The notes: generated by a model from the sequence alone, not told the origin. 64,000 nt of DNA from Flavobacterium sp. (GCF_024642105.1 NZ_JAHEBT010000002.1:18134-82133), one strand, 5' to 3'; positions 26,615 to 35,777 are shown, counted from the first letter of the stretch. Translations and numbers: made by a program.

Positions 26615-29600
26615 TTATTTTTTCTGGATAAGCAACACTTCTCTAGTCATACCTTCTCTACATACAAACTCAATTATTGTAGTTGTCGCAGTAGTTTTTA
26701 CTATAGAAACGTTTGATGTTGTTGAATTGATATCCCATATTCCTGCAAGTTCAACTTGTAATTTTGATTCTTTAGATTCATTATCAATCCAATCTCTACT
26801 ATAAATACTACGTTCAATACTTTTTCCATTTGAATCAAATTTTTCATCTGCAGCACCTTCATAAAAACGCAAATCAGGATCGGCAACACTTAATCTAAGT
26901 AGTTTACCTTCTCTACGAGTCATTAATAACGAAGGTAATGAAGTTTTCAAAATTTCCGTTTTCACATTAGCATTACCTGCTTCAAAAAAAGCATAACCAG
27001 TGGTGTTGGCTATTTTATCATTCACAATATGTACTTGATTATCGCATCGCAAAACACTATACGATTGTTTTTTTGTAAAAGAACTCACTTCTGTTGGAGT
27101 TGGTTGAACCAAAACAGCATATTCATACCTTCCATCAATAGGAGCAAATCCATGTGATATAACTGCAGTTGTAAAATCCCCTTTTGTTGGTTTTGAATTC
27201 TTTTGGTGAAACGAATGTTGTTCTTTTCGCTCTACCCTTACCTCTCCATTTTTCACAAAATAAACATTGCCATGTGCATCTCCCAGTATTGTTTTCCCCA
27301 TAAATTGATTTCCATAAGGAAACTCTGAAATTTGATTTCCATTAACCATGGTAGCGTCTGTTTTACTTACAATTTCTTCTTGAAAAAGTGTTGTTTCAAC
27401 AGGAAATTCTTTGCTTTCATTTCTAATATTTGATCCTAAAGCGATAATTCGATTATCAAACATAAACCAAGACTTATTCGCTTTCAATTTCCCATTGTAT
27501 TTGTCGTGATCGTGAAGTTTCATCGCAAAAACACCTTGTTCATTAGCCAAGGAAACACCTCCTGCATAGGACTCGTCTGAAAGTAACATCTCTTCCACTC
27601 CTGAAAAAGCATCTACATTTAACACATTTCCTTTCAATTGTTCTATAGGCAAAACCATAGCTGTAGTTCCCCACCAGTGATTCCAATCCCAACCTTCTTG
27701 TCTAAACCCTGAGGCTGAATTAGTAATGGGGTCACCAGATGCCATTATCTGCATATTCCCAAAATTAAGATAACGACCATATAGATTTGCCGATTCGTAT
27801 ATTTCGCTATTCCAAAGATAGCGACTAAACCCTTTAAAAGAGACCATCCAATTCCCACGACGATGAATAGACAAACAAGAATATGGAAAAGTTTTATTCC
27901 CTACAGGAGACAACTCCGCTTGTAAACCTTCCGTTTTAAAAATAGTATTAAAGCGATCTTTCTTAGTCTGCGTAAGACGCATATAAGCAGAGGCTAGATC
28001 TTTGTCTATTTTTTCGGTTCGGTCAGGTGAACCAGCCAATGCCAGTTGAGAAAAATGCTCTGGTATTAACTTCCCTTTTCCTTCTGGATGGCGCCCAGAA
28101 AGTGATAAAGGCCATTCGGTAAGATTACAGTAAAAACGAAAAGCCAATAACGCATTTTTTAAATTTTCATGACTTTCTTGCGAAATTGCAAATGGTGTTC
28201 TAGACAAAAGTGACACTGCTCCTACCGCTCCTTCTGTACCTCCAATAGCGTAAGCTGGATAATGATTTCTGTGATGAAAAATTGTACTATCTGATTTGAT
28301 TGCTGGCGCCAATCCTGGAGCTATCTTTAATCCATTATCTGCCCAACGACTGAATGATGTAAGATAGGTTATTTTTTCAGGAGAATCTTTAAGCATCAAA
28401 ATACTTGACAATCTTCCTATTAGCGAAGTGTTGAATGAATCTACGTCTATCCCTAAAGCAGTAGGTTTAAGCTTCACTTCACCAGCGCCTGAGAACCATT
28501 CCATAGATTGCTGTATCGATTGGTCTAAATTTGCTTTTACTAAAACCTCTTTCATTAAAAACATCGCAGGATAATAATTCCTCATATTGTAGCCTAAGTG
28601 ATGTAATGTCCCCATGGCACTACCTGCTGCAAATCCTTGATCAGTCATGTGCTTGGTAAGAAGAACAAACATAGACGCAATTTCTTCTTTACTTTGGCTA
28701 TCACTCTCGTTATGATACGCATTGGCTAAATCTAACAATAAATCATTAGCCTCTTTTAGCGACTGACCAATGGAGTCAAAAATAGTTGTATTTCTAATTC
28801 CACCAAGACTGTAATACGTTTCAGCATAACGTTCAAAATAAATTGGTTTTCCAACTATACTGCCATCTGCATTTGAGCTAATAGCGTAGTTTTGAAATCG
28901 TTTCTTTAATCGTTCTACCTTTATCCCTTTTTTAGTCAGCAACTGTTTTTTAAGATTCTCTTCTACGCTTCTAAGACCTTTCAACTCCTCTTCACTCACA
29001 CTACTTTTTACTGGAAATTCAAATGAATTGCCCCATGATTTATTCAAAATTAACCAATGGCTATCTGTTTCCTTATTGATATAAGGAGCTTGAAAATCAG
29101 CTGTATGATGTCGAACATCTTGATACGAAGAAAGAATCACATGATCCAACAACAATTCTCCTGTGCTTACATTAGGGGCTATAATTCGTAATTCGTCCAT
29201 TCCATCTTCGGGAGTACCCTGCATATCTCTATCAAAAGCAACCCACGCTCCTCTCCATCCAGTAAAGTTCAAACCATAATCAAACCAACAGCAAACTTTT
29301 TTATTTTTCAAAAACTCAAAACGTATTGACTTCCCTTCTAATGCCTTTTTACCATAGATCCAAAAAACAAAAGTAGATAACGAGGTATCTTTAGGGTCTG
29401 GATTATTTTTCAAATACCCAATAGATTGATTTATATTAATTGAAGCAGAAGGTTTTACCCATTTCCAACTTAACGAACGATTCCCATGTTTAAAATGCTC
29501 ATTAGTTGTTTTTAACAATGATGAAGAATTTGCCTTAAAAGGATTAGTGTTCTCTTCAAATGAGAAAAGATTGGGATGATTAAATTCTTGGGCTTTTATT

Positions 29601-29710
29601 GTTCCAAAGCTGAAGAAAAGACAAATACTTAAAATCAGTAACCTCATTCCCGTTGATTCATTTTGGGATTTCCAATTGGTATTGTGATTCGATAGAAGGT
29701 AATTTTTCAT
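26615..29710 (-). CDS. Chondroitinase ABC-type polysaccharide lyase (PL8), PUL copy
   Basis: Endo- or exolyase for chondroitin/dermatan-type glycosaminoglycans. 1031 residues, close to the 1021 of Proteus vulgaris chondroitinase ABC I. N-terminal jelly-roll about 45-200 (SIRFEFLKNKKVCCWFDYGL), alpha-toroid about 220-560, then beta-sandwich domains. Active-site residues by alignment of motifs: H480 and Y487 in FHHRNHYPAY, R540 in LSGRHPEG, E636 in WNSEIYESANLYGRY. The signal peptide (MRLLILSICLFFSFG) begins at residue 22; the second ATG at 29647 may be the true start. No T9SS domain, unlike the paralogue at position 1. Its promoter region carries the LacI-type palindrome. Confidence 0.92.
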   Translation of the reverse strand: MKNYLLSNHNTNWKSQNESTGMRLLILSICLFFSFGTIKAQEFNHPNLFSFEENTNPFKANSSSLLKTTNEHFKHGNRSLSWKWVKPSASININQSIGYLKNNPDPKDTSLSTFVFWIYGKKALEGKSIRFEFLKNKKVCCWFDYGLNFTGWRGAWVAFDRDMQGTPEDGMDELRIIAPNVSTGELLLDHVILSSYQDVRHHTADFQAPYINKETDSHWLILNKSWGNSFEFPVKSSVSEEELKGLRSVEENLKKQLLTKKGIKVERLKKRFQNYAISSNADGSIVGKPIYFERYAETYYSLGGIRNTTIFDSIGQSLKEANDLLLDLANAYHNESDSQSKEEIASMFVLLTKHMTDQGFAAGSAMGTLHHLGYNMRNYYPAMFLMKEVLVKANLDQSIQQSMEWFSGAGEVKLKPTALGIDVDSFNTSLIGRLSSILMLKDSPEKITYLTSFSRWADNGLKIAPGLAPAIKSDSTIFHHRNHYPAYAIGGTEGAVGAVSLLSRTPFAISQESHENLKNALLAFRFYCNLTEWPLSLSGRHPEGKGKLIPEHFSQLALAGSPDRTEKIDKDLASAYMRLTQTKKDRFNTIFKTEGLQAELSPVGNKTFPYSCLSIHRRGNWMVSFKGFSRYLWNSEIYESANLYGRYLNFGNMQIMASGDPITNSASGFRQEGWDWNHWWGTTAMVLPIEQLKGNVLNVDAFSGVEEMLLSDESYAGGVSLANEQGVFAMKLHDHDKYNGKLKANKSWFMFDNRIIALGSNIRNESKEFPVETTLFQEEIVSKTDATMVNGNQISEFPYGNQFMGKTILGDAHGNVYFVKNGEVRVERKEQHSFHQKNSKPTKGDFTTAVISHGFAPIDGRYEYAVLVQPTPTEVSSFTKKQSYSVLRCDNQVHIVNDKIANTTGYAFFEAGNANVKTEILKTSLPSLLMTRREGKLLRLSVADPDLRFYEGAADEKFDSNGKSIERSIYSRDWIDNESKESKLQVELAGIWDINSTTSNVSIVKTTATTTIIEFVCREGMTREVLLIQKK

Positions 29711-29771
29711 ATATTTTTATTTGAAAAACAGTTAATTTGTATTGCAATGTTATAAAAACAGTTGCACATAA

Positions 29772-29779
29772 CAAAGATA
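29772..29779 (-). promoter_or_regulatory. TAnnTTTG-type -7 box for the PL8-sulfatase unit
   Basis: On the minus strand the sequence reads TATCTTTG, an exact match to the Bacteroidota -7 consensus TAnnTTTG. The palindrome at 29791-29806 lies 11 bp upstream, over the expected -33 region, a position fitting repression. Confidence 0.55.
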
Positions 29780-29790
29780 AATATAAAAAA

Positions 29791-29806
29791 ATGTGCTCGA
29801 ACACAT
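29791..29806. promoter_or_regulatory. Near-perfect 16-bp palindrome, probable LacI-family operator (PL8/LacI side)
   Basis: ATGTGCTCGAACACAT differs by one base from the perfect palindrome at 24899-24914 and shares its flanks. It lies between the divergent PL8 and LacI genes, so it could serve both promoters and give autoregulation. Confidence 0.82.
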
Positions 29807-29864
29807 AAAATTTGTATTTTCGTTTTTTTGAAACATTTACTAACCGCCAAAAAAACATCTTTTG

Positions 29865-30893
29865 ATGCCTGAAAAAGTTACCATTTATGATATTGCCAAA
29901 AAACTTGACATAACAGCTGCAACTGTTTCAAGAGCATTCAATAGTAATTCCAAAATTAGTATGGCAACGAGGTCCTTGGTTTTGGATACCGCTAACAAAA
30001 TGAATTACAAACAAAACAAGCTGGCCCAAGCACTACGCAATGGAAAAAGTAATTATGTTGGAGTAATTGTTCCTAGGATTGACAGTAATTTTTTCGCTTT
30101 AGTGATTCGTGGTATCGAAGAAGAACTACAATCCAAAGGCTATCAAATCATTATTTGCCAAACTCATGAAGATGAAAAAAGAGAAATTGAAAATATTACG
30201 ACACTTTTAAACGCACAAGTGGATGGCATACTAATCTCAGTTTCAAATGCTACAAAAGAAACGGAATCTATAATACAACAAGTTAGTAGCAATACTATTC
30301 CTCTGATATTTTTTGACCGACAGTTACATCTTGAAGGCATCAGTTCAGTTACTATTAATGATTTTGAGGGAGGATATCTTGCCACAGAACATTTAATTAA
30401 AGAAGGTTGCACTAAGATTGCCCACTTAGCCGGCGACCAATCTTTAGCTATTTTTAAATCCCGATTAAACGGCTACAAAAAAGCCCTTAGCGACAATAAA
30501 ATTGAATATCGTGAGGAATATGTAGTCCATACAAAAAGTAATGTAGAAGCGGGAAAACAAGCAACTGAAAAATTACTAGGCCTACACAATCCACCAGATG
30601 CCATCTTTTCTTCTAGCGATTTTGCTGCGCTAGGTGCTATCCAAGAATTAAAAGAAAAAAACATTGCAATTCCTGAAGATTTTTGTGTAGTAGGTTTTGG
30701 AAATGAACCATTTACTAAATTCATGGAATTGTCTATTTCCTCTGTAAATCAATCCCCAAAAGAGATGGGAGAAATGGCTGCGAAAGTTTTTCTGGAACAA
30801 ATCAACATAAATACTAATTTAAAGATGGAAAAGAAAGTAGTTCTTGTCCCTGAACTACTAATCAGAAAATCTTCCAATAGGCAAAATAATTAA
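29865..30893 (+). CDS. LacI-family transcriptional regulator of the GAG locus
   Basis: DNA-binding repressor with a periplasmic-binding-protein-like sensor. 342 residues from the ATG at 29865 (a TTG just upstream is less likely). HTH and hinge helix: VTIYDIAKKLDITAATVSRA (about 5-24) and LAQALRNGKSNYVGVIVP; sensor domain about 62-335 with FFDRQL, VTINDFEGGYLATEHLI and VVGFGNEP. It is divergent from the PL8-sulfatase unit, with a palindromic operator between them. The inducer is probably an intermediate of uronate breakdown; that is inference from context. Confidence 0.92.
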   Translation: MPEKVTIYDIAKKLDITAATVSRAFNSNSKISMATRSLVLDTANKMNYKQNKLAQALRNGKSNYVGVIVPRIDSNFFALVIRGIEEELQSKGYQIIICQTHEDEKREIENITTLLNAQVDGILISVSNATKETESIIQQVSSNTIPLIFFDRQLHLEGISSVTINDFEGGYLATEHLIKEGCTKIAHLAGDQSLAIFKSRLNGYKKALSDNKIEYREEYVVHTKSNVEAGKQATEKLLGLHNPPDAIFSSSDFAALGAIQELKEKNIAIPEDFCVVGFGNEPFTKFMELSISSVNQSPKEMGEMAAKVFLEQININTNLKMEKKVVLVPELLIRKSSNRQNN

Positions 30894-31110
30894 ACCAGTT
30901 GCTCAAAGGCTACTGAATTTAAGCAAATATTGTAAAATAAAACTATCCCTAATCATCGTTTGCTGGACTTTGAACTATGAAAAAAGTAAAAATCACTTCT
31001 TTTAGTTCGCATTTTTTATTAGTAACTTTGGCAAAAAATCAAGCGGGCTCGAATATATTCTCGTCTAAAAATTAAATACCAAAACTACACACAACAAACT
31101 ATACTAAATA

Positions 31111-32844
31111 ATGTCAGCAATCACACCAAAAAAAAGCATTCCTAACGGGGTTATGTTGAACGCCTATCCCGATAGCATTGGACACAATCTAAAGGACATT
31201 GTCAATATGCTACAACTGCCCGAGTTCAAGAATACTTTTTCTCTTTTTTATGTATTACCTACCTTTTTCAATAGTGACTTAGACAGAGGTTTCTCTATTA
31301 TCAATTACGACATCAACGAGGAATTAGTATCCAAACAAGATATTGCAGCCTTAAAAGAATTGAATATCCAATTGAAATTTGACATCGTTTTAAATCACTT
31401 GTCGGTAGCCTCTCCTCAATTTAAAGATTTGATTGCCAATGGAGATCAATCGAAATACAAAGACTTTTTTATTGATTGGAACGAATTCTGGAAAGGCAAC
31501 GGAACGCTTGGAGAAGATGGCATCATTGTTCCTAATAAAGAATATTTAGACAAACTGTTTATGCGAAAATCAGGTTTGCCTATTTTAAAAATAGTATTCC
31601 CTGACGGACAAGAAAGACCGTACTGGAACACTTTTTACCAAAAAATAACGTTTCAAAAAATAACTGTTTCCGATTTACAATCACTTAATATCACTCCTGA
31701 AGAAGCCAATGCTATTTGCGAAAAAATAAATCGTGCTATTGACGAAAACCAAGATATTCAAAGCCTTGATTTAGGTAGCAATGCGCAACTCCATACCGAA
31801 GTTCTGAAAATCGTCAACAACAAACGCGAGTATTTAGGCCAAATGGATGTAAACGCTCAATCGCCTTTAGTTTGGGAGTTTTACGAAGACGTATTGGCTA
31901 AAGTAGCGAGTTACGGCGGACAAATTCTACGTCTAGACGCCTTTGCTTATTTGCACAAAGCTATTGGCGAAAGCAATTTCTTCAACAAACCTGGGACTTG
32001 GGAGTATTTGGCACGAATCAACGATATTGCCAAAAGAAATAACTTGGAATTATTACCCGAAATTCATGCCGAATACGGTTTGCATTTGCACGAAGAAGTA
32101 GCCAAAGAAGGTTATGCCATTTACGACTTCTTCCTGCCAGGATTGTGCATTCACGCTATTGAAAAAGGAACCAACAAAGCGATTCTAACTTGGGCAAAAG
32201 AAATTGTTGCCAAAGGATTGAAAACGGTAAACATGCTGGGTTGTCACGACGGAATCCCTGTTTTGGACTTGAAAGGAAAAGAAGTGAATGGAGTATACCA
32301 AAAAGGATTGTTAGAAGACAACGAAATTGAAGAGTTGATGAACCTCATCATTGAACGCGGTGGTTTGGTAAAGAACTTATACGGTGCCGACGGTAAAAAA
32401 ATCTCGTATTACCAAGTTAACGCCACCTACTTTAGCGCTTTGGGCGAAAACGAACAAAAATTAGCTTTAGCTAGAGCCATCCAACTCTTTATGCCGGGAA
32501 TTCCACAGATTTGGTATCTGGATATTTTTGCGGGAGCCAATGATTACGCAGGAGTTGAAAAAGCAGGTAAAGACGGTCACAAAGAAATCAACCGAACTAC
32601 ATTGAGCCTAGAAAATATTCAAAAAGGACTGAAAAAAGAAGTGGTACTCAAACAATTGGACATGCTACGTCTGCGCAATACCTCTAAAGCATTCTCAGGA
32701 ACTTTAGAATTTGGAGTGGCTGCTGAAAATGAATTGAATCTAATTTGGAGAAACGAAGAGGAATTCGCACAATTGAATGCCAATTTGACCACTCACGAAT
32801 TCTCAATTCAATACAGCGATTCAGGAGAAGTGAAAACTTTATAA
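31111..32844 (+). CDS. GH13_18-type sugar phosphorylase (sucrose or glucosylglycerate phosphorylase-like)
   Basis: Cytoplasmic retaining phosphorylase that releases glucose 1-phosphate from an alpha-glucoside. 577 residues, no signal peptide. Family motifs: DIVLNHLSVASPQFKD, nucleophile D276 in ILRLDAFAY, acid/base E317 in LLPEIHAEYG, and D380 in GCHDGIPVLDL. Sucrose phosphorylases are about 490-505 residues; this one has an extra ~45 residues around 180-245, nearer in length to glucosylglycerate phosphorylases (about 560). Its neighbour across a shared terminator is an amylosucrase-type enzyme, which favours sucrose-linked metabolism. Substrate is open. Confidence 0.8.
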   Translation: MSAITPKKSIPNGVMLNAYPDSIGHNLKDIVNMLQLPEFKNTFSLFYVLPTFFNSDLDRGFSIINYDINEELVSKQDIAALKELNIQLKFDIVLNHLSVASPQFKDLIANGDQSKYKDFFIDWNEFWKGNGTLGEDGIIVPNKEYLDKLFMRKSGLPILKIVFPDGQERPYWNTFYQKITFQKITVSDLQSLNITPEEANAICEKINRAIDENQDIQSLDLGSNAQLHTEVLKIVNNKREYLGQMDVNAQSPLVWEFYEDVLAKVASYGGQILRLDAFAYLHKAIGESNFFNKPGTWEYLARINDIAKRNNLELLPEIHAEYGLHLHEEVAKEGYAIYDFFLPGLCIHAIEKGTNKAILTWAKEIVAKGLKTVNMLGCHDGIPVLDLKGKEVNGVYQKGLLEDNEIEELMNLIIERGGLVKNLYGADGKKISYYQVNATYFSALGENEQKLALARAIQLFMPGIPQIWYLDIFAGANDYAGVEKAGKDGHKEINRTTLSLENIQKGLKKEVVLKQLDMLRLRNTSKAFSGTLEFGVAAENELNLIWRNEEEFAQLNANLTTHEFSIQYSDSGEVKTL

Positions 32845-32871
32845 TTTACTTTCCCCTTTAAATTGAACCAT

Positions 32872-32903
32872 AAAAAACTCCTTAAGAAATTAAGGAGTTT
32901 TTT
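32872..32903. terminator. Bidirectional terminator between the two GH13 genes
   Basis: Perfect 14-bp inverted repeat AAAAAACTCCTTAA / TTAAGGAGTTTTTT with a GAAA loop. It is 28 bp after the phosphorylase stop and 9 bp before the stop of the converging amylosucrase gene, with A- and T-runs for both directions. Confidence 0.9.
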
Positions 32904-32911
32904 ATTTAGAG

Positions 32912-34831
32912 TTATGCCTTCAACCACAACACATCATACGCACTTATGAAAGTGCTTTGATGAATTGCTACTCGACTATCTGTAATTAAGTCATGAAGTT
33001 CCGTATAATCGTTTGTTCCAAAAATATCTTTTTCAAAAACCGTATCAAATTCAGAGAAGTTCGCAATTACATACACTATTCCGCCTTGTTGATCTGCTTT
33101 TTTGTACACTAGCAAATGACTGTTGGCACAGTCTAAAAATTGCAAATCGTTATCGTCTGAAAAAGCTGGAGTTTGTTTCCGAATCGCAATTAATTTTTTC
33201 AACTGATTGTATACCTGAGTCGGCACAAAATTAGAAGAAGACAATCCCGCAACTACTTCCCAATTCATTGGCGAACGGTGTAACCAACGGTTGTCGTACT
33301 TTTTACTTTTATCTTCTAAATAAGCATAATTATTAGGCGTTGCAATTTCGTCACCGCTGTAAATCATTGGCAAACCACCCAAAGATAAAATAATAGCGTG
33401 TTGCAGATTAATTCGTTTTACAGCCAAATAAATTTCATTGCCATTGTTTTCGCTTACTGCTTTTTCTAGTCCGCACAACGCAGCCAACGAGCCTGAAATT
33501 CGCGCTTTACCCGTTTCTGGTTCGGTCATAAAACGTTGTCCTAAAGCGGCACTTCCATTGAATCCATCGCAAAAATATTGTAAAATATACAAGCGATGCG
33601 CTAAGCTATCCAATCCTAATTCTTTCACTAATGCATCATCAAATCCTAACCCAATATCGTCGTGACAACGTGCATAGTTAATCCAAGTGGTATTACGAGG
33701 TTTGACTGGCACTGCTTTCATTGATTTTTTAATCAATTCGGTACTTCGAGTAGCCATTGCCTCCCAACTCAATGCCATAAAATTAGCATTATAAGCAATA
33801 TCGCATTCGTCTCCAGCAGCAATTCCCTCACCAAAATATTTGATAATTTCTTCGGGTTGCACAATCGCTTCGGCAATATACGCTACTCCTGGCGCTACAA
33901 TTTGGCCACACAATTTAAACAGTTGTAATAGAATATGAACTTCGGGTAAATTCTGGTTGTATTTCCCAATTTCTTTCCACATAAAAGCTACTGCATCCAA
34001 ACGAAAAACATCTATTCCTTTATTAGACCAATACAACATCGTATCAATCATTTCGACTAAAACCATTGGGTTTTTATAATTTAAATCCCATTGATAGCCA
34101 TAAAATAAGGTCATCACCCATTGATTACTTTGAGGTAAATAACTAAAATTTCCAGGTGCTGTGTCTGGAAAAATCTCATTCATTGTTTTCTCGTATTCGT
34201 CAGGTAAAGTGCGGTCTGGAAAGAAATAAAAAAAATCTTTGTATTTAGGATGTCCCTTGCTCCCTTCCACGGCCCATTCGTGTTCGGAGGCACAATGATT
34301 CAAGACAAAATCCATCACCAAATTCATGTCATTCTTTTGAAATTCGGCTACCAAAGATTCAAAATCTTCCATGGTTCCAAATTTTGGATTTACTTTTCTA
34401 TAATCACGTACAGCATAACCTCCGTCATTTTCAAATTCAGGCACATCCAAAAAGGGCATCAAGTGAATGGTATTGATTCCTAAATCTTTGAAATAGGGAA
34501 TTTTTTCTTTCAATCCATTGAAATCCTGATTAAAAAGATCCACATACAACATCATCCCCACTATCTTCTCACTCGAATACCAATTAGGATGAGCCACGCG
34601 ATCTAAATCACGTTCTTTTTGATACGAAGAACGTTCCTCAAAATGCTTGACCAAAGCAACTAACAAGTCCTGAAAAGCTTGTGCTCCATAAGGACTATCA
34701 GCATATAGTTGTTGGAACAAATCGGTTATAATAGGAAAATTAGCTCCCATTCGCAATTGGAAATTGGAATCCGTTATTTTATGCTCGTCCAAGAACTTTT
34801 TCAATTTTGATAACTTTTCTGCTTGTTGCAT
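32912..34831 (-). CDS. Amylosucrase-type GH13 alpha-glucan enzyme
   Basis: GH13_4-like enzyme expected to transfer glucose from sucrose to alpha-glucan, or to hydrolyse sucrose. 639 residues, the usual length of amylosucrases (about 630-650). N-terminal helical domain about 1-85, barrel from about 90 (GMMLYVDLFNQDFNGL), with nucleophile D279 in DVFRLDAVAFMWKEIG, acid/base E321 in AYIAEAIVQPEE and D391 in ARCHDDIGLGFDD. Conserved MIYSGDEIATPNNYAY and YDNRWLHRSPMNWE blocks agree. No signal peptide, so cytoplasmic. It converges on the phosphorylase and is followed upstream by a NUDIX-type regulator on the same strand, which may control it. Confidence 0.87.
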   Translation of the reverse strand: MQQAEKLSKLKKFLDEHKITDSNFQLRMGANFPIITDLFQQLYADSPYGAQAFQDLLVALVKHFEERSSYQKERDLDRVAHPNWYSSEKIVGMMLYVDLFNQDFNGLKEKIPYFKDLGINTIHLMPFLDVPEFENDGGYAVRDYRKVNPKFGTMEDFESLVAEFQKNDMNLVMDFVLNHCASEHEWAVEGSKGHPKYKDFFYFFPDRTLPDEYEKTMNEIFPDTAPGNFSYLPQSNQWVMTLFYGYQWDLNYKNPMVLVEMIDTMLYWSNKGIDVFRLDAVAFMWKEIGKYNQNLPEVHILLQLFKLCGQIVAPGVAYIAEAIVQPEEIIKYFGEGIAAGDECDIAYNANFMALSWEAMATRSTELIKKSMKAVPVKPRNTTWINYARCHDDIGLGFDDALVKELGLDSLAHRLYILQYFCDGFNGSAALGQRFMTEPETGKARISGSLAALCGLEKAVSENNGNEIYLAVKRINLQHAIILSLGGLPMIYSGDEIATPNNYAYLEDKSKKYDNRWLHRSPMNWEVVAGLSSSNFVPTQVYNQLKKLIAIRKQTPAFSDDNDLQFLDCANSHLLVYKKADQQGGIVYVIANFSEFDTVFEKDIFGTNDYTELHDLITDSRVAIHQSTFISAYDVLWLKA

Positions 34832-34969
34832 CCCCTTAAACTTTTGATTAACCTTTATTATATATAAATCGAATTGAAATATAATAAAAAAAGCATTTCC
34901 TATATAAAAACATTTAAAAAAATATTGATTCCAAAATAATTAAGTTAAATTAATTAGCAATCAAATCAA

Positions 34970-34999
34970 AAAAGGGCTGTCTTTTCAGACAACCCTTTT
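34970..34999 (-). terminator. Terminator of the NUDIX-regulator gene
   Basis: On the minus strand AAAAGGG, a 9-bp stem including one G-U pair (GGGTTGTCT with AGACAGCCC), a GAAA loop and a closing T-run. It lies about 23 bp after the stop of the gene at 35022. Confidence 0.82.
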
Positions 35000-35021
35000 C
35001 AAATTATTAATTAATGTGGTA

Positions 35022-35777
35022 TTACCAACCTTGGTGCAAACCAATTTTCAATACTTCTTCGTATCGTTCTTTATCAAACGAATATAAATTAGGTGCTTTG
35101 TGAGCTACATTACTTTTCTTCTCATCTAACTTAGCTAAAATACCTATCGAAGTGATTTTCCGAAGAAAATTACGACGATCTAATTTTCTACCCAAAATAG
35201 TTTCATACAATCGTTGCAACTCTGGAATAGTAAATTTTTCAGGCAATAAATTATAACCAACAGGCATCAAATTCAGCTCCATTCGCAGCGTTTCAAGTGC
35301 TTTGTCAAAGATTTCTTTATGATCCAAAATCAATTCTGGCACAGCGTTATAATCAATCCACTCTACTATTTCGTTATTCCCTTCTGGCTGTGGAACAGCT
35401 TGCAAAAAATCAACTAAGGCATAATAGCCAATAGTTACAAAACGGCTCAAATACCATTGCGCTTCTTCTAAAGGGATTCCGAAAAAATTCAAAACCTTTT
35501 GACTGGTCTCAGCTGGATTTCTATTAGCTTGTCCAAAAGTGGCAAATTGTCTCAAGAAAATGCCTTTTAAACCAGTACGGCCTTGCAGAACATTTACTGC
35601 AGCATCATCTATACTTTCATCAATACGAACAAAACCTCCAGGCAATGCCCATTGTTCACTGTATTTTGTTTTGATTAATAGCACTTTCAGTTGATTGTCA
35701 TGAAAGCCAAAAATCACACAATCAATCGACAACCCTGGCTGTAAATTTTCTTTATTGGCTAAAACCCCTTTTAACAT
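35022..35777 (-). CDS. NUDIX-fold transcriptional regulator (NrtR/AraR-like)
   Basis: Predicted sugar-responsive repressor: an N-terminal NUDIX fold used as a sensor and a C-terminal winged helix. 251 residues. NUDIX region about 15-150 with WALPGGFVRIDES; the catalytic box GX5EX7REUXEEXGU is degenerate: the G and first E are kept, but R-E becomes N-V and E-E becomes G-R in AAVNVLQGRTGL, so hydrolysis is unlikely. Winged helix about 165-245 (FTIPELQRLYETILGRKLDR, NFLRKITSIGIL). Members of this family regulate sugar use in Bacteroidota. It is next to two GH13 genes, which are plausible targets. Confidence 0.8.
   Translation of the reverse strand: MLKGVLANKENLQPGLSIDCVIFGFHDNQLKVLLIKTKYSEQWALPGGFVRIDESIDDAAVNVLQGRTGLKGIFLRQFATFGQANRNPAETSQKVLNFFGIPLEEAQWYLSRFVTIGYYALVDFLQAVPQPEGNNEIVEWIDYNAVPELILDHKEIFDKALETLRMELNLMPVGYNLLPEKFTIPELQRLYETILGRKLDRRNFLRKITSIGILAKLDEKKSNVAHKAPNLYSFDKERYEEVLKIGLHQGW

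Noticed and set aside
29648..29710. Choosing only the later start for the PUL PL8 gene
   Set aside because: The signal peptide favours 29647, but the longer start also has a typical AT-rich context; kept as an open alternative and not decided.
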